A DNA stretch of 6,255 nucleotides, taken from contig JAFGPU010000532.1 of NCBI GenBank assembly GCA_016936035.1, positions 1-6,255 of the forward strand, written 5' to 3'. Made by a program: the position numbers and the translations under genes. Each line of letters opens with the position of its first letter. The first letter of the stretch is position 1. Under the pieces are notes generated by a model, which saw only the letters and a list, made by a program, of their open reading frames with translations, made no database searches and had not been told where the DNA came from. Source of the stretch: Acidimicrobiales bacterium (GTDB lineage Bacteria > Actinomycetota > Acidimicrobiia > Acidimicrobiales > VFJN01). Of this stretch, positions 1 to 5,957 are shown in pieces.

Positions 1-434
1 CGCATCGGCATCATCGAGGCCAGCTCGGCGATGATGTCGAAGCGGTCGGCGCCGACCAGGGGGTCGAGGCAGCGGACGCAGTAGGCCCGGATCTGGTCCT
101 CGAGCGCCGCCATGCGCCGGGGGGTGAACACCCGGGACATGAGGCCGCGGTGCATCGTGTGCACGGGCGGATCCTCGAAGAGGATGACGCCCGGCGGCAG
201 ATCGATGCCGGCCTTGATGATGTCGAGGATGTCGCTGCGCGTGTTCGAGAAGGTCTGCCAGTTGACGAGCGCCTTCTGGACGTCGTCGTGGCGGGACAGC
301 GCCCAGAAGTCGTAGCGGTCGTTGTAGTAGATCGGCGCCTCCTCCCGGAGGCGCTCGTACACGGGGTACGGGTCGGCGTTGATGCCGACGTCGTACGGGT
401 CGTAGTAGACGTCCGTGGCGTTGGCGATCGACAT
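1..434 (-). CDS. Cytochrome P450, N-terminal 144 residues (cut by window edge)
   Basis: Haem-thiolate monooxygenase that would insert one oxygen atom from O2 into an organic substrate using electrons from a ferredoxin or similar partner. Only the N-terminal third is visible. The bacterial class I P450 opening DPYPVYERLREEAPIYYN sits at residues 21-38, WALSRHDDV at 44-52 in the beta-1 region, and the helix-C signature DPPVHTMHR at 88-96, whose His92 and Arg96 normally contact the haem propionates; SRVFTPRRM follows. The ExxR motif and haem-ligand Cys lie outside the window. No signal peptide or membrane anchor is seen, so it should be soluble. The ATG at 434 is chosen because an AGGGGGA ribosome site lies just upstream and the P450 homology begins at once. 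It lies downstream of the tetR gene on the same strand but has its own promoter. The family is certain; the CYP family number and substrate are not readable from this fragment. Confidence 0.93.
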   Translation of the reverse strand, partial: MSIANATDVYYDPYDVGINADPYPVYERLREEAPIYYNDRYDFWALSRHDDVQKALVNWQTFSNTRSDILDIIKAGIDLPPGVILFEDPPVHTMHRGLMSRVFTPRRMAALEDQIRAYCVRCLDPLVGADRFDIIAELASMMPM

Positions 435-466
435 CCCGGTCCCCCTGGTCGTCCGACGTAAACTTT

Positions 467-476
467 AACGGCCGTT
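467..476. promoter_or_regulatory. Palindromic operator candidate over the P450 -10 box
   Basis: AACGGCCGTT is a perfect 10-bp palindrome. Extended to 460-483, the two 12-base arms still match at 9 of 12 positions. It overlaps the proposed -10 hexamer of the P450 promoter, where a bound repressor would block RNA polymerase. On the minus strand it reads GAACGGCCGTT and shares GAAC-N4-GTT with the palindrome before the SDR gene. The neighbouring TetR protein is the obvious candidate ligand. The palindrome is seen directly; the binding is inferred. Confidence 0.55.
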
Positions 477-502
477 CTAATTTGAGGGCGGGCCGGTGTC
501 AA
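474..502 (-). promoter_or_regulatory. Promoter of the P450 gene
   Basis: On the minus strand a consensus TTGACA -35 box (497-502) is followed by a 17-bp spacer and TAGAAC as -10 (474-479). Transcription would start near 467, leaving a leader of roughly 33 bases that contains the AGGGGGA ribosome site before the ATG at 434. The elements lie 28 bp past the tetR stop codon, so the P450 can be transcribed independently of tetR. Local AT content is clearly higher than in the flanking genes. Confidence 0.6.
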
Positions 503-529
503 CGCGCGGTGCCGTGCGCAGCGGCGACG

Positions 530-1132
530 TCACCCCGCGGACCCGGCACGACGTCGCGCCTCCAGGCGGTCGAGCAGCCGGTCCATGCCGGCGTGGGCCT
601 CGTCGGTGGCGGTGTCGTGGCCCGCGACCTGGTCGGCGACGAGGGCGAACGCCAGCCCCTGGACGGCCGCGGCCACCAGCGCCGGGGGGAGCTCGACGGG
701 GTCGAGCCCGTACTCGCCGAGCAGCGACGAGAGACGGTCCATCTGCATCCTGCGGACCTCACGGGCGTAGTCGCCCACGGCGGCCTGCAGCGCCGGTCGG
801 TGGTTCGCGGCGGCGATCAGCTCCACGAACAGCGCGCTGCCGCGGGGGTGCGACGCCAGCCGCCACCAGGCCCGCAGGGGCTCCTCCGATGCGAGGGCCT
901 CGGCCATCCGTTCCACGTTGGCGTCAGCGCGGCGGCGCAGCACGGCGACGAACAGGTCGTCGATGGTGGGGAAGTAGTAGTGCACCAGGGGCGCGTTGAT
1001 GCCCACCTTGGCGGCCACGCTGCGGGAGCTCACCGCGGCGTAGCCGTCCTGCAGCATGATCTCCTCCGTCGCATCGAGGAGCCGTTCCCGCTTCTCTGCG
1101 GTCGCAGCGCGCGGGCGGCGGGCCTGGGCCAT
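530..1132 (-). CDS. TetR/AcrR-family transcriptional regulator
   Basis: A 200-residue DNA-binding repressor of typical TetR length. The N-terminal domain carries KRERLLDATEEIMLQDGYAA (14-33) followed by the helix-turn-helix VSSRSVAAKVGINAPLVHYYF (about 34-54), ending in the YYF and DLFVAVL signature of the family. The variable C-terminal helical domain (about 65-195) would bind an inducer and dimerise. The start is set at the ATG at 1132: an in-frame ATG at 1186 would add 18 Arg-rich residues with no family resemblance and would run through the palindrome at 1172-1183. The ribosome site (GGGG) is weak, and a TACTAG hexamer on the minus strand (1143-1148) could be a -10. It is divergent from the SDR/molybdenum-hydroxylase operon and upstream of the P450, with matching palindromes before both, so it is most likely their local ligand-responsive repressor. 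The ligand is unknown. Confidence 0.93.
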   Translation of the reverse strand: MAQARRPRAATAEKRERLLDATEEIMLQDGYAAVSSRSVAAKVGINAPLVHYYFPTIDDLFVAVLRRRADANVERMAEALASEEPLRAWWRLASHPRGSALFVELIAAANHRPALQAAVGDYAREVRRMQMDRLSSLLGEYGLDPVELPPALVAAAVQGLAFALVADQVAGHDTATDEAHAGMDRLLDRLEARRRAGSAG

Positions 1133-1169
1133 GCCCCGATGCCTAGTACGGCGCCGCCGCCAGGGAAAG

Positions 1170-1200
1170 TTGAACACGTGTTCCAACTCGGTGGTAGAAC
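1170..1200 (+). promoter_or_regulatory. Tentative promoter of the SDR/molybdenum-hydroxylase operon
   Basis: TTGAAC (1170-1175) and TAGAAC (1195-1200) resemble -35 and -10 boxes, but the 19-bp spacer is longer than ideal. The -10 hexamer is identical to the one proposed for the P450. If used, transcription would begin about at the A of the ATG at 1207, giving a leaderless or nearly leaderless mRNA. That would fit the lack of a convincing Shine-Dalgarno sequence before this gene. The palindrome overlaps the -35 and spacer. Confidence 0.35.
1172..1183. promoter_or_regulatory. Perfect 12-bp palindrome, operator candidate in the tetR/SDR divergent region
   Basis: GAACACGTGTTC is a perfect inverted repeat in the 74-bp gap between the divergent tetR and SDR starts, the usual place for a TetR autoregulatory operator. 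It lies 23 bp before the SDR start codon and 39 bp before the tetR start codon. It shares GAAC-N4-GTT with the P450 promoter palindrome. The symmetry is directly visible; the identity of the bound protein is inferred from position. Confidence 0.6.
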
Positions 1201-1206
1201 GAGCAC

Positions 1207-1953
1207 ATGGCAGAGCTGGAAGGCAAGTGCGCGGTCATCACGGGGGCCGGCTCGGGCATGGGTCGGGCCTCGGCCCGGGCGTTCGTGCGCGAGGGGGCGA
1301 GGGTGCTCGGCGCCGACGTCAGCGGGCGCGAGAAGGAGACGGCGGAGGAGCTCGGCGACGCCTTCGTCCCGTTCCACGCCGACGTGTCCCAGGAGGCCGA
1401 CGTCGAGGCGATGTTCGCGGCGGCGCTCGACGCGTTCGGCACGGTCGATGCCGTCCTCAACGTCGCCGGGATCGGCAGCGGCGGGCGGCTCGGCGACGCC
1501 ACCGTCGAGGAGTTCCACCGCATCATGTCGGTGAACCTGCTGGGCGTGATGCTCGGCACCAAGCACGCCATCAACACGATGGTGCCCTCCGGCGGCGGCG
1601 TCATCCTCAACTGGTCCTCGACCGGCGGCATGAACGGCACGAAGATGCCGACCAGCGTCTACTGCGCCTCCAAGGCGGGCGTGATCTCGTTCACCAAGCA
1701 GGCGGCCGTCGAGTACGGGCGCAAGGGCATCCGGGCCAACGCCATCTGCCCCGGCCTGACCGTCACCGAGCTGTCCGGCGGGCGTGAGGCGATCGAGAAG
1801 TTCCCGCACCTCGTCGAAGGTGCGCCCATGGGTCGCGCCGGTGAGCCCGAGGAGGTCGCCGAGCTGGCCAGCTTCCTCGCCTCGGATCGCGCCCCCTTCC
1901 TCACCGGTGCCGTCATCCCGATCGACGGCGGCCTCACCGCCACCACGCCGTGA
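1207..1953 (+). CDS. SDR-family NAD-dependent oxidoreductase
   Basis: Classical short-chain dehydrogenase/reductase of 248 residues, the usual length, interconverting a hydroxyl and a keto group. The Rossmann motif TGAGSGMG is at 12-19. Asp37 at the end of the second strand (LGADVSG) indicates a preference for NAD(H) over NADP(H). The NVAG variant of NNAG is at 85-88 and the structural Asn at 110. The catalytic set is Ser138, Tyr152 and Lys156 (YCASK). The Ser-Tyr spacing is one residue longer than in 3alpha/20beta-hydroxysteroid dehydrogenase. CPG at 181-183 and the C-terminal PIDGG complete the fold. Its stop overlaps the next gene's start (GTGA), so it is translationally coupled to the molybdenum hydroxylase and probably acts in the same pathway, perhaps on an alcohol made by the neighbouring P450. 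The family is certain; the substrate (steroid, terpenoid or other cyclic alcohol) is not. Confidence 0.95.
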   Translation: MAELEGKCAVITGAGSGMGRASARAFVREGARVLGADVSGREKETAEELGDAFVPFHADVSQEADVEAMFAAALDAFGTVDAVLNVAGIGSGGRLGDATVEEFHRIMSVNLLGVMLGTKHAINTMVPSGGGVILNWSSTGGMNGTKMPTSVYCASKAGVISFTKQAAVEYGRKGIRANAICPGLTVTELSGGREAIEKFPHLVEGAPMGRAGEPEEVAELASFLASDRAPFLTGAVIPIDGGLTATTP

Positions 1954-4283
1954 CCCCGGCGACTGCCGGCCTCGACGGTGCTGCGGGCCGCTACACGGGC
2001 AGTCGCGTCCACCGCGTCGAAGACCCCCGCCTGCTGCGCGGGCGCGGCACCTTCGTCGACGACGTCGTGCGCCCGAGGATGCTGCACGCGTGCTTCGTGC
2101 GCAGCCCTTTCGCCCGGGCCCGCCTCGGTGCCGTCGACGCCACCGAGGCACTCGCGCTCCCCGGCGTCCACGCCGTCTTCACCGCCGCCGACCTCAACCC
2201 CGGCGTGCACGAGGCGTGGTACACGTCGATGGGCAAGGACGTCCCGGACACGCCCCGCCCGCCGCTGGCCGAGGGCGAGGCGCGCTTCGTCGGCGATCCG
2301 GTCGCCCTGGTGGTGGCGAGCGACCGCTACGTCGCCGAGGACGCGGTCGAGCTGGTCGACGTCGACTACGACCCCCTGCCCGCGCTCGTCGACTACCACG
2401 ACGGCCCGCAGGCGGACGCCCTGGTGCACGAGCGCTACGCGGGCAACGTCGCGGGGTCGCTGGGGGCGCCCTGCCCGGACGACCTGGCGGCGGTGTTCGC
2501 CTCGGCCGCCCACGACGTCTCGGTGACGATCCACCAGCAGGCCTACGCGCCGGTCCCGCTGGAGACCCGGGGGATCATCGTCGAGTGGTCCGGCGAGGAG
2601 CTGACCGTGTGGGCGGCCACCCAGGCCCCGCACGAGGTGCGGATGTTCCTCGCCCGCCTCCTTGGCGTCGCCGAGCACCAGGTGCGGGTGATCATGCGCG
2701 ACACCGGCGGCGCCTTCGGGCAGAAGGTGCTGCCGATGCGCGAGGACATGTGCGTCGCGCTCGCGGCCCGACTGCTCCCCGCCCCGGTCAAGTGGATCGA
2801 GGACCGGCGCGAGAACCTGATGGCGGCCGGCATGTCCCGCCACGAGCACGGCGACCTGCGGATGGGCTTCGACGGCGACGGGCGCGTCGTCGGGGCCTAC
2901 ATCGACCACACCCAGGACGTCGGCGCCTACCCGACGCCCTGGCCGGTCGGGACCGCCGCCGCGGTCGGCATGTTGTTCCCCGGCCCCTACCGGGTGCCGC
3001 GCGCCGGGTTCCGCACCACGTCGGTGTTCTCGAACACCTCGGGCCGAACCGCCTACCGGGGACCTTGGCAGTTCGAATCGGTGGCCCGCGAGGTGCTGCT
3101 CGACATCGCCGCCCGCCGGATGGGGATCGATCCGGCCGAGGTGCGCCGCCGCAACCTGCTGCGCCGCGACGAGCTGCCCTGCACGAACCCCAACGGCATG
3201 CCCTACAGCGACATCTCGCCCGCGGAGACCTTCGAGCAGGCGCTGGCGATGCTCGACTACGACGCCTTCCGCCGCCAGCAGGCCGAGGCCCGCGAGCACG
3301 GCCGCCACCTCGGCGTCGGCACCTGCACCTACGTCGAGCCGACGACCACGGGCATGGCCTACTACGGCACCGAGGGCGCCACCATCCGGATCGAGCCGAC
3401 CGGCACCGTCAACGTGTACGTGTCCGGCGGCTCCACCGGCAACAGCCTCGAGACCGCTGTCGTGCAGCTCACCGCCGACGCCCTCGGCGTCGACCTCGCG
3501 GACGTCCGCACCGTGCAGGGTGACACCGCCGTGACGCCCTTCGGCGCCGGCACCGGCGGAAGCCGCAGCGGGTCGATGCTCGCCGGCGCGGTGGCCGAGA
3601 CCGCCGGGGTGCTGCGAGAGCGCATCGTCGCGATCGCCGCCCACCTGCTGGAGGCGTCGCCCGACGACATCGAGCTCGGCGAGAGCCGGGCGCAGGTGCG
3701 CGGCACGCCCGCGGCCGCGGTGCCGCTCGCAAAGATCGCCGATGTCGCGTACTTCGCGCCGGCCAAGCTGCCCGATGGCGTCCCCGCCGGCCTCGAGGCG
3801 AGCGGCCGCCACCACGCCCGCAACCCCATGATCTGGGCCAACGCCACCCACGTCTGCACGTGCGAGGTCGACGTGACCACGGGCGCCGTCCGGTTGCTGC
3901 GCTACATCGTCAGCGAGGACTGCGGGCCGATGATCAACCCGAGCGTCGTCGAGGGCCAGATCGCCGGCGGGACCGTGCAGGGCATCGGCGGGGCGCTGTT
4001 CGAGCACCTGGCCTACGACGAGGACGGGAACCCGTTGACCACCACGTTCATGGACTACCTGCTGCCGACGGCCACAGAGGTGCCGGCGATCGAGTACGGC
4101 CACGTCGAGACGCCCGGCCCCGGGCCCGGGGGCTTCAAGGGTGTCGGCGAGGGCGGGGCCATCGGCGCGCCGCCCGCGGTCGTCAACGCCGTCGCCGACG
4201 CCCTGGCCCCGTTCGGGGTGGAGATCACCCGGTTGCCGCTCACGCCCGCGACCATCGTCGAGCTGATCGAGGGCGCCCGATGA
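1950..4283 (+). CDS. Molybdenum hydroxylase large subunit (xanthine dehydrogenase/CoxL-like, molybdopterin-binding)
   Basis: A 777-residue catalytic subunit that binds the Mo-pyranopterin cofactor and hydroxylates its substrate with water as oxygen source. The N-terminal half (about 20-150) is the aldehyde oxidase/xanthine dehydrogenase a/b hammerhead domain. The cofactor-binding part shows TQAPHEVR at 224-231, GGAFGQK at 253-259, the active-site loop AYRGPW at 368-373 and the C-terminal KGVGEGGAIG (730-739), in which Glu734 corresponds to the catalytic glutamate. Form I CO dehydrogenase has AYRCSFR with a copper-binding Cys; here that Cys is Gly371, so CO oxidation is unlikely. The usual GQGxxT pterin contact is replaced by GGSTGNSLET (493-502). 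Translation starts at a GTG whose last two bases begin the SDR stop codon, a 4-bp overlap, and the gene overlaps the FAD-subunit gene by another 4 bp. Substrate unknown; probably an N-heterocycle, aldehyde or ring carbon. Confidence 0.93.
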   Translation: MTPATAGLDGAAGRYTGSRVHRVEDPRLLRGRGTFVDDVVRPRMLHACFVRSPFARARLGAVDATEALALPGVHAVFTAADLNPGVHEAWYTSMGKDVPDTPRPPLAEGEARFVGDPVALVVASDRYVAEDAVELVDVDYDPLPALVDYHDGPQADALVHERYAGNVAGSLGAPCPDDLAAVFASAAHDVSVTIHQQAYAPVPLETRGIIVEWSGEELTVWAATQAPHEVRMFLARLLGVAEHQVRVIMRDTGGAFGQKVLPMREDMCVALAARLLPAPVKWIEDRRENLMAAGMSRHEHGDLRMGFDGDGRVVGAYIDHTQDVGAYPTPWPVGTAAAVGMLFPGPYRVPRAGFRTTSVFSNTSGRTAYRGPWQFESVAREVLLDIAARRMGIDPAEVRRRNLLRRDELPCTNPNGMPYSDISPAETFEQALAMLDYDAFRRQQAEAREHGRHLGVGTCTYVEPTTTGMAYYGTEGATIRIEPTGTVNVYVSGGSTGNSLETAVVQLTADALGVDLADVRTVQGDTAVTPFGAGTGGSRSGSMLAGAVAETAGVLRERIVAIAAHLLEASPDDIELGESRAQVRGTPAAAVPLAKIADVAYFAPAKLPDGVPAGLEASGRHHARNPMIWANATHVCTCEVDVTTGAVRLLRYIVSEDCGPMINPSVVEGQIAGGTVQGIGGALFEHLAYDEDGNPLTTTFMDYLLPTATEVPAIEYGHVETPGPGPGGFKGVGEGGAIGAPPAVVNAVADALAPFGVEITRLPLTPATIVELIEGAR

Positions 4284-5155
4284 AGCCGGCGCCGTTCGAC
4301 TACCACGCCCCGACGACCGCCGAGGAGGCGGTGGCGCTGCTCGCCGAGCTGGGGGACACCGCCAAGCTGATCGCTGGGGGCCAGAGCCTCGTGCCGATGC
4401 TCGCGCTGCGCCTCGCCGTGTTCGAGCACCTCGTCGATCTCGGCCGGGTCGAGAACCTGCGGGGCATCGAGCGGGTGGGCGACAGCCTGCGCGTCGGCGC
4501 CACCACCACCCAGTCGGCCGTCGAGCGTTCCGAGGTCGCTGCGGACGCCGTTCCGCTGCTCGCCCGGGCGACGCCGCTCATCGGGCACGTGCAGATCCGC
4601 AACCGGGGCACGGTGGGCGGCTCGCTCGCCCATGCCGACGCCGCCGCCGAGTACCCCGCCGTCGCCCTGGCGCTCGACGCCGAGATGGAGGTGCTGTCCC
4701 CGACGGGACGGCGGACGGTGGCGAGCCCCGACTTCTTCACCGGCCTGTGGTCGACGGCCGTGGGCGACGACGAGCTGCTGACGGCGGTGAGGTTTCCGGT
4801 GTGGAGCGGCCGCTGCGGCTTCGCCATCCGCGAGTTCGCCCGCCGCCACGGCGACTTCGCCATCGCCGGCGCTGCGGTTGCCGTCGAGCTCGACGGCGAC
4901 GACCGCGTCCGGCGCGGCACGATCGCGCTGTTCGGGCTTGGCCCGTCGGCCCAGCGGTCGGATCCCGCCGAGGCGGCGCTGGGCGGTGCGGCCGTCGACG
5001 ACGTCGACGCCGACGAGCTCGGGCAGGTCGCCGTGGCGTCTCTCGATTCCGTGCCGTCGGACCTGCACGGGTCCTCGGCGTACCGCCGCCGCGTCGGCGC
5101 CGCGATGGTCGCGGACGCGTGGCGTGCAGCCAGTGAGGAGGCCCGACATGGGTGA
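4280..5155 (+). CDS. Molybdenum hydroxylase FAD-binding medium subunit (CoxM/XdhB-like)
   Basis: A 291-residue flavoprotein subunit that takes electrons from the small iron-sulfur subunit and passes them to an external acceptor. The FAD_binding_5 domain is shown by FDYHAPTTAEEAVALL near the N-terminus, AGGQSLVPML at 32-41 (first FAD motif) and the second FAD motif TVGGSLAHADAAAEYPAV at 111-128. In the second motif the common DPA is DAA. The CO dehydrogenase flavoprotein C-terminal domain follows, ending in SAYRRRVGAAMV (266-277). Length fits the roughly 280-300 residues of CoxM. The ATG overlaps the large-subunit stop (ATGA), which fixes the start. No iron-sulfur or molybdopterin motifs are present, so the three functions sit on separate chains as in CO dehydrogenase-type enzymes. 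Confidence 0.94.
   Translation: MKPAPFDYHAPTTAEEAVALLAELGDTAKLIAGGQSLVPMLALRLAVFEHLVDLGRVENLRGIERVGDSLRVGATTTQSAVERSEVAADAVPLLARATPLIGHVQIRNRGTVGGSLAHADAAAEYPAVALALDAEMEVLSPTGRRTVASPDFFTGLWSTAVGDDELLTAVRFPVWSGRCGFAIREFARRHGDFAIAGAAVAVELDGDDRVRRGTIALFGLGPSAQRSDPAEAALGGAAVDDVDADELGQVAVASLDSVPSDLHGSSAYRRRVGAAMVADAWRAASEEARHG
5135..5141 (+). promoter_or_regulatory. Strong Shine-Dalgarno site for the small subunit
   Basis: GAGGAGG lies six bases before the ATG at 5148, inside the end of the FAD-subunit gene. It is the best ribosome site in the operon and fixes the small-subunit start. It may also raise the yield of the last gene relative to the coupled ones before it. Confidence 0.8.
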
Positions 5156-5624
5156 GATCGAGATCGAGCTGCGGGTCAACGAGGCGGTCACCCGCAGCAC
5201 CGTCCCGCCCCGGCTGACGCTCGCCGACTTCCTGCGCGAGCGCTGCGGGCTGACCGGCACCCACCTGGGCTGCGAGCACGGGGTGTGCGGCGCCTGCACC
5301 GTGCTGCTCGACGGCGACGCGGTCCGCTCGTGCCTGGTGTTCGCCGTCCAGGCCGACGGCCACGACGTCACGACGATCGAGGGCCTGGACGGCCCCGACG
5401 GCAGCCTGTCACCGGTGCAACAGGCGTTCCGGGACCATCACGGGCTCCAGTGCGGGTTCTGCACGCCGGGCTTCGTGGTGACGGCCGAGGCGTTCCTGCG
5501 GGACAACCCCGACCCGACCGACGACCAGATCCGCGAGGCGGTCTCGGGCAACCTCTGTCGCTGCACCGGCTACCAGGGCATCCTCGCCGCGCTGCGGGCC
5601 GCCGCCGACGCGGTGGAGACCTGA
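5148..5624 (+). CDS. Molybdenum hydroxylase small subunit, two [2Fe-2S] clusters (CoxS-like)
   Basis: A 158-residue ferredoxin-like subunit that carries electrons from the molybdenum site to FAD. The N-terminal plant-type [2Fe-2S] domain has GCEHGVCGAC, giving Cys42, Cys47 and Cys50, with Cys62 as fourth ligand. The C-terminal helical [2Fe-2S] domain has QCGFCTPG (Cys102, Cys105) and NLCRCTGY (Cys137, Cys139). All eight cluster ligands are present, so the subunit looks intact, and its length is the usual 155-165 residues. The gene overlaps the FAD-subunit gene by 8 bp in another frame. The order large-medium-small differs from the medium-small-large order of classical cox operons. No molybdenum-cofactor insertion gene (XdhC/CoxF-like) or AAA+ maturation gene (CoxD-like) follows inside the window. 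Confidence 0.96.
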   Translation: MGEIEIELRVNEAVTRSTVPPRLTLADFLRERCGLTGTHLGCEHGVCGACTVLLDGDAVRSCLVFAVQADGHDVTTIEGLDGPDGSLSPVQQAFRDHHGLQCGFCTPGFVVTAEAFLRDNPDPTDDQIREAVSGNLCRCTGYQGILAALRAAADAVET

Positions 5625-5628
5625 CGCA

Positions 5629-5653
5629 GGCGGCCGGGCGGGCCGCGGCCGCC
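5629..5653 (+). terminator. GC-rich hairpin after the operon, weak terminator candidate
   Basis: GGCGGCC (5629-5635) pairs with GGCCGCC (5647-5653) around an 11-base loop. A competing pairing of GCGGCC (5630-5635) with GGCCGC (5641-5646) is also possible. It starts five bases after the small-subunit stop codon. No T-tract follows, so it is not a classical intrinsic terminator, although high-GC actinobacteria often lack one. In sequence this GC-rich such hairpins also arise by chance. Confidence 0.3.
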
Positions 5654-5670
5654 ACGCGGAACGCCGGCGG

Positions 5671-5676
5671 TACTGT
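5671..5676 (+). promoter_or_regulatory. Possible -10 element TACTGT
   Basis: TACTGT fits the actinobacterial TANNNT -10 pattern and stands out in a stretch of almost pure G and C. No convincing -35 is visible. Transcription would begin near 5683-5686, next to an ATG at 5686 that opens a nine-codon ORF and 17 bases before the ATG of the remnant ORF at 5703. It may be the surviving promoter of the former AraC-type gene. Confidence 0.3.
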
Positions 5677-5702
5677 GCACGGTCGATGACCCCGGGTGCG
5701 TC

Positions 5703-5957
5703 ATGGCTGTCCTGATCCGGACCGCCGACCTGTCCCCGGCACGCCGCCGGGCCGCCTGGCGCGAGGCGGTGTGCGAGACCCTCGGCCGGAGCCCCGGGTG
5801 GATCCGACGGGCGGCAGAGGCGGTCGCCGCCGCGATCCCCGGCGCCGTCCACCGCGTGCTCGCCGACCAGACCCACGCGGTGCAGCCGGCACCGCTGGCG
5901 TCGGAGCTGCTCGAGTTCTTCACCACCGTCGGGAGCTCGGCCGAAGCGCCACACTGA
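5703..5957 (+). pseudogene. Composite remnant: AraC-type N-terminus joined to alpha/beta-hydrolase C-terminus
   Basis: An 84-codon ORF that looks like two unrelated gene ends fused in frame. Residues 1-27 (MAVLIRTADLSPARRRAAWREAVCETL) are summarised by the key run DLSPARRRAAWREAVCETL, which resembles the start of AraC-family regulators with an AraC-binding-like domain (typical pattern ADLPxAxRxxAWRExVCxTL). From about residue 28, GRSPGWIRRAAEAVAAAIPG and then HRVLADQTHAV and LASELLEFF resemble the C-terminus of an alpha/beta hydrolase, where the His in QTH would be the catalytic histidine. Neither part is complete: there is no AraC helix-turn-helix and no hydrolase nucleophile elbow. No good ribosome site precedes the ATG. 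I saw no continuation of the AraC part in the alternative frame I read after the junction. The best explanation is a deletion fusing two decayed genes; a real small protein is possible but less likely. Family assignments are from memory of the motifs. Confidence 0.5.

Noticed and set aside
1133..1186. An upstream ATG at 1186 extending TetR by 18 residues
   Set aside because: The extra residues have no TetR resemblance, and the extension would place coding sequence over the palindromic operator and most of the divergent promoter region.
482..1534. Plus-strand open frames across tetR and the start of the SDR
   Set aside because: Their translations are low-complexity Arg/Gly/Pro-rich, while the overlapping TetR and SDR reading frames have full family signatures.
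1659..4103. An 814-codon open frame on the minus strand opposite the large-subunit gene
   Set aside because: It is rich in Arg, Gly, His and Ala with no recognisable domain, and it lies opposite a gene with clear catalytic motifs. High third-position GC routinely leaves such antisense frames open.
1950..5624. Aerobic carbon monoxide dehydrogenase (coxL-coxM-coxS)
   Set aside because: The copper-ligand Cys loop AYRCSFR is absent and the gene order differs. The subunits are only of the same superfamily, so no cox symbols are given.
5630..5660. Intrinsic terminator or attachment site after the operon
   Set aside because: There is no T-tract and no tRNA, integrase or repeat pair nearby. Only a weak hairpin call is kept.
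5409..5954. Minus-strand 181-codon ORF over the small-subunit end and the remnant region
   Set aside because: Low-complexity Arg/Gly-rich translation, overlapping the well-supported small subunit; no family pattern seen.
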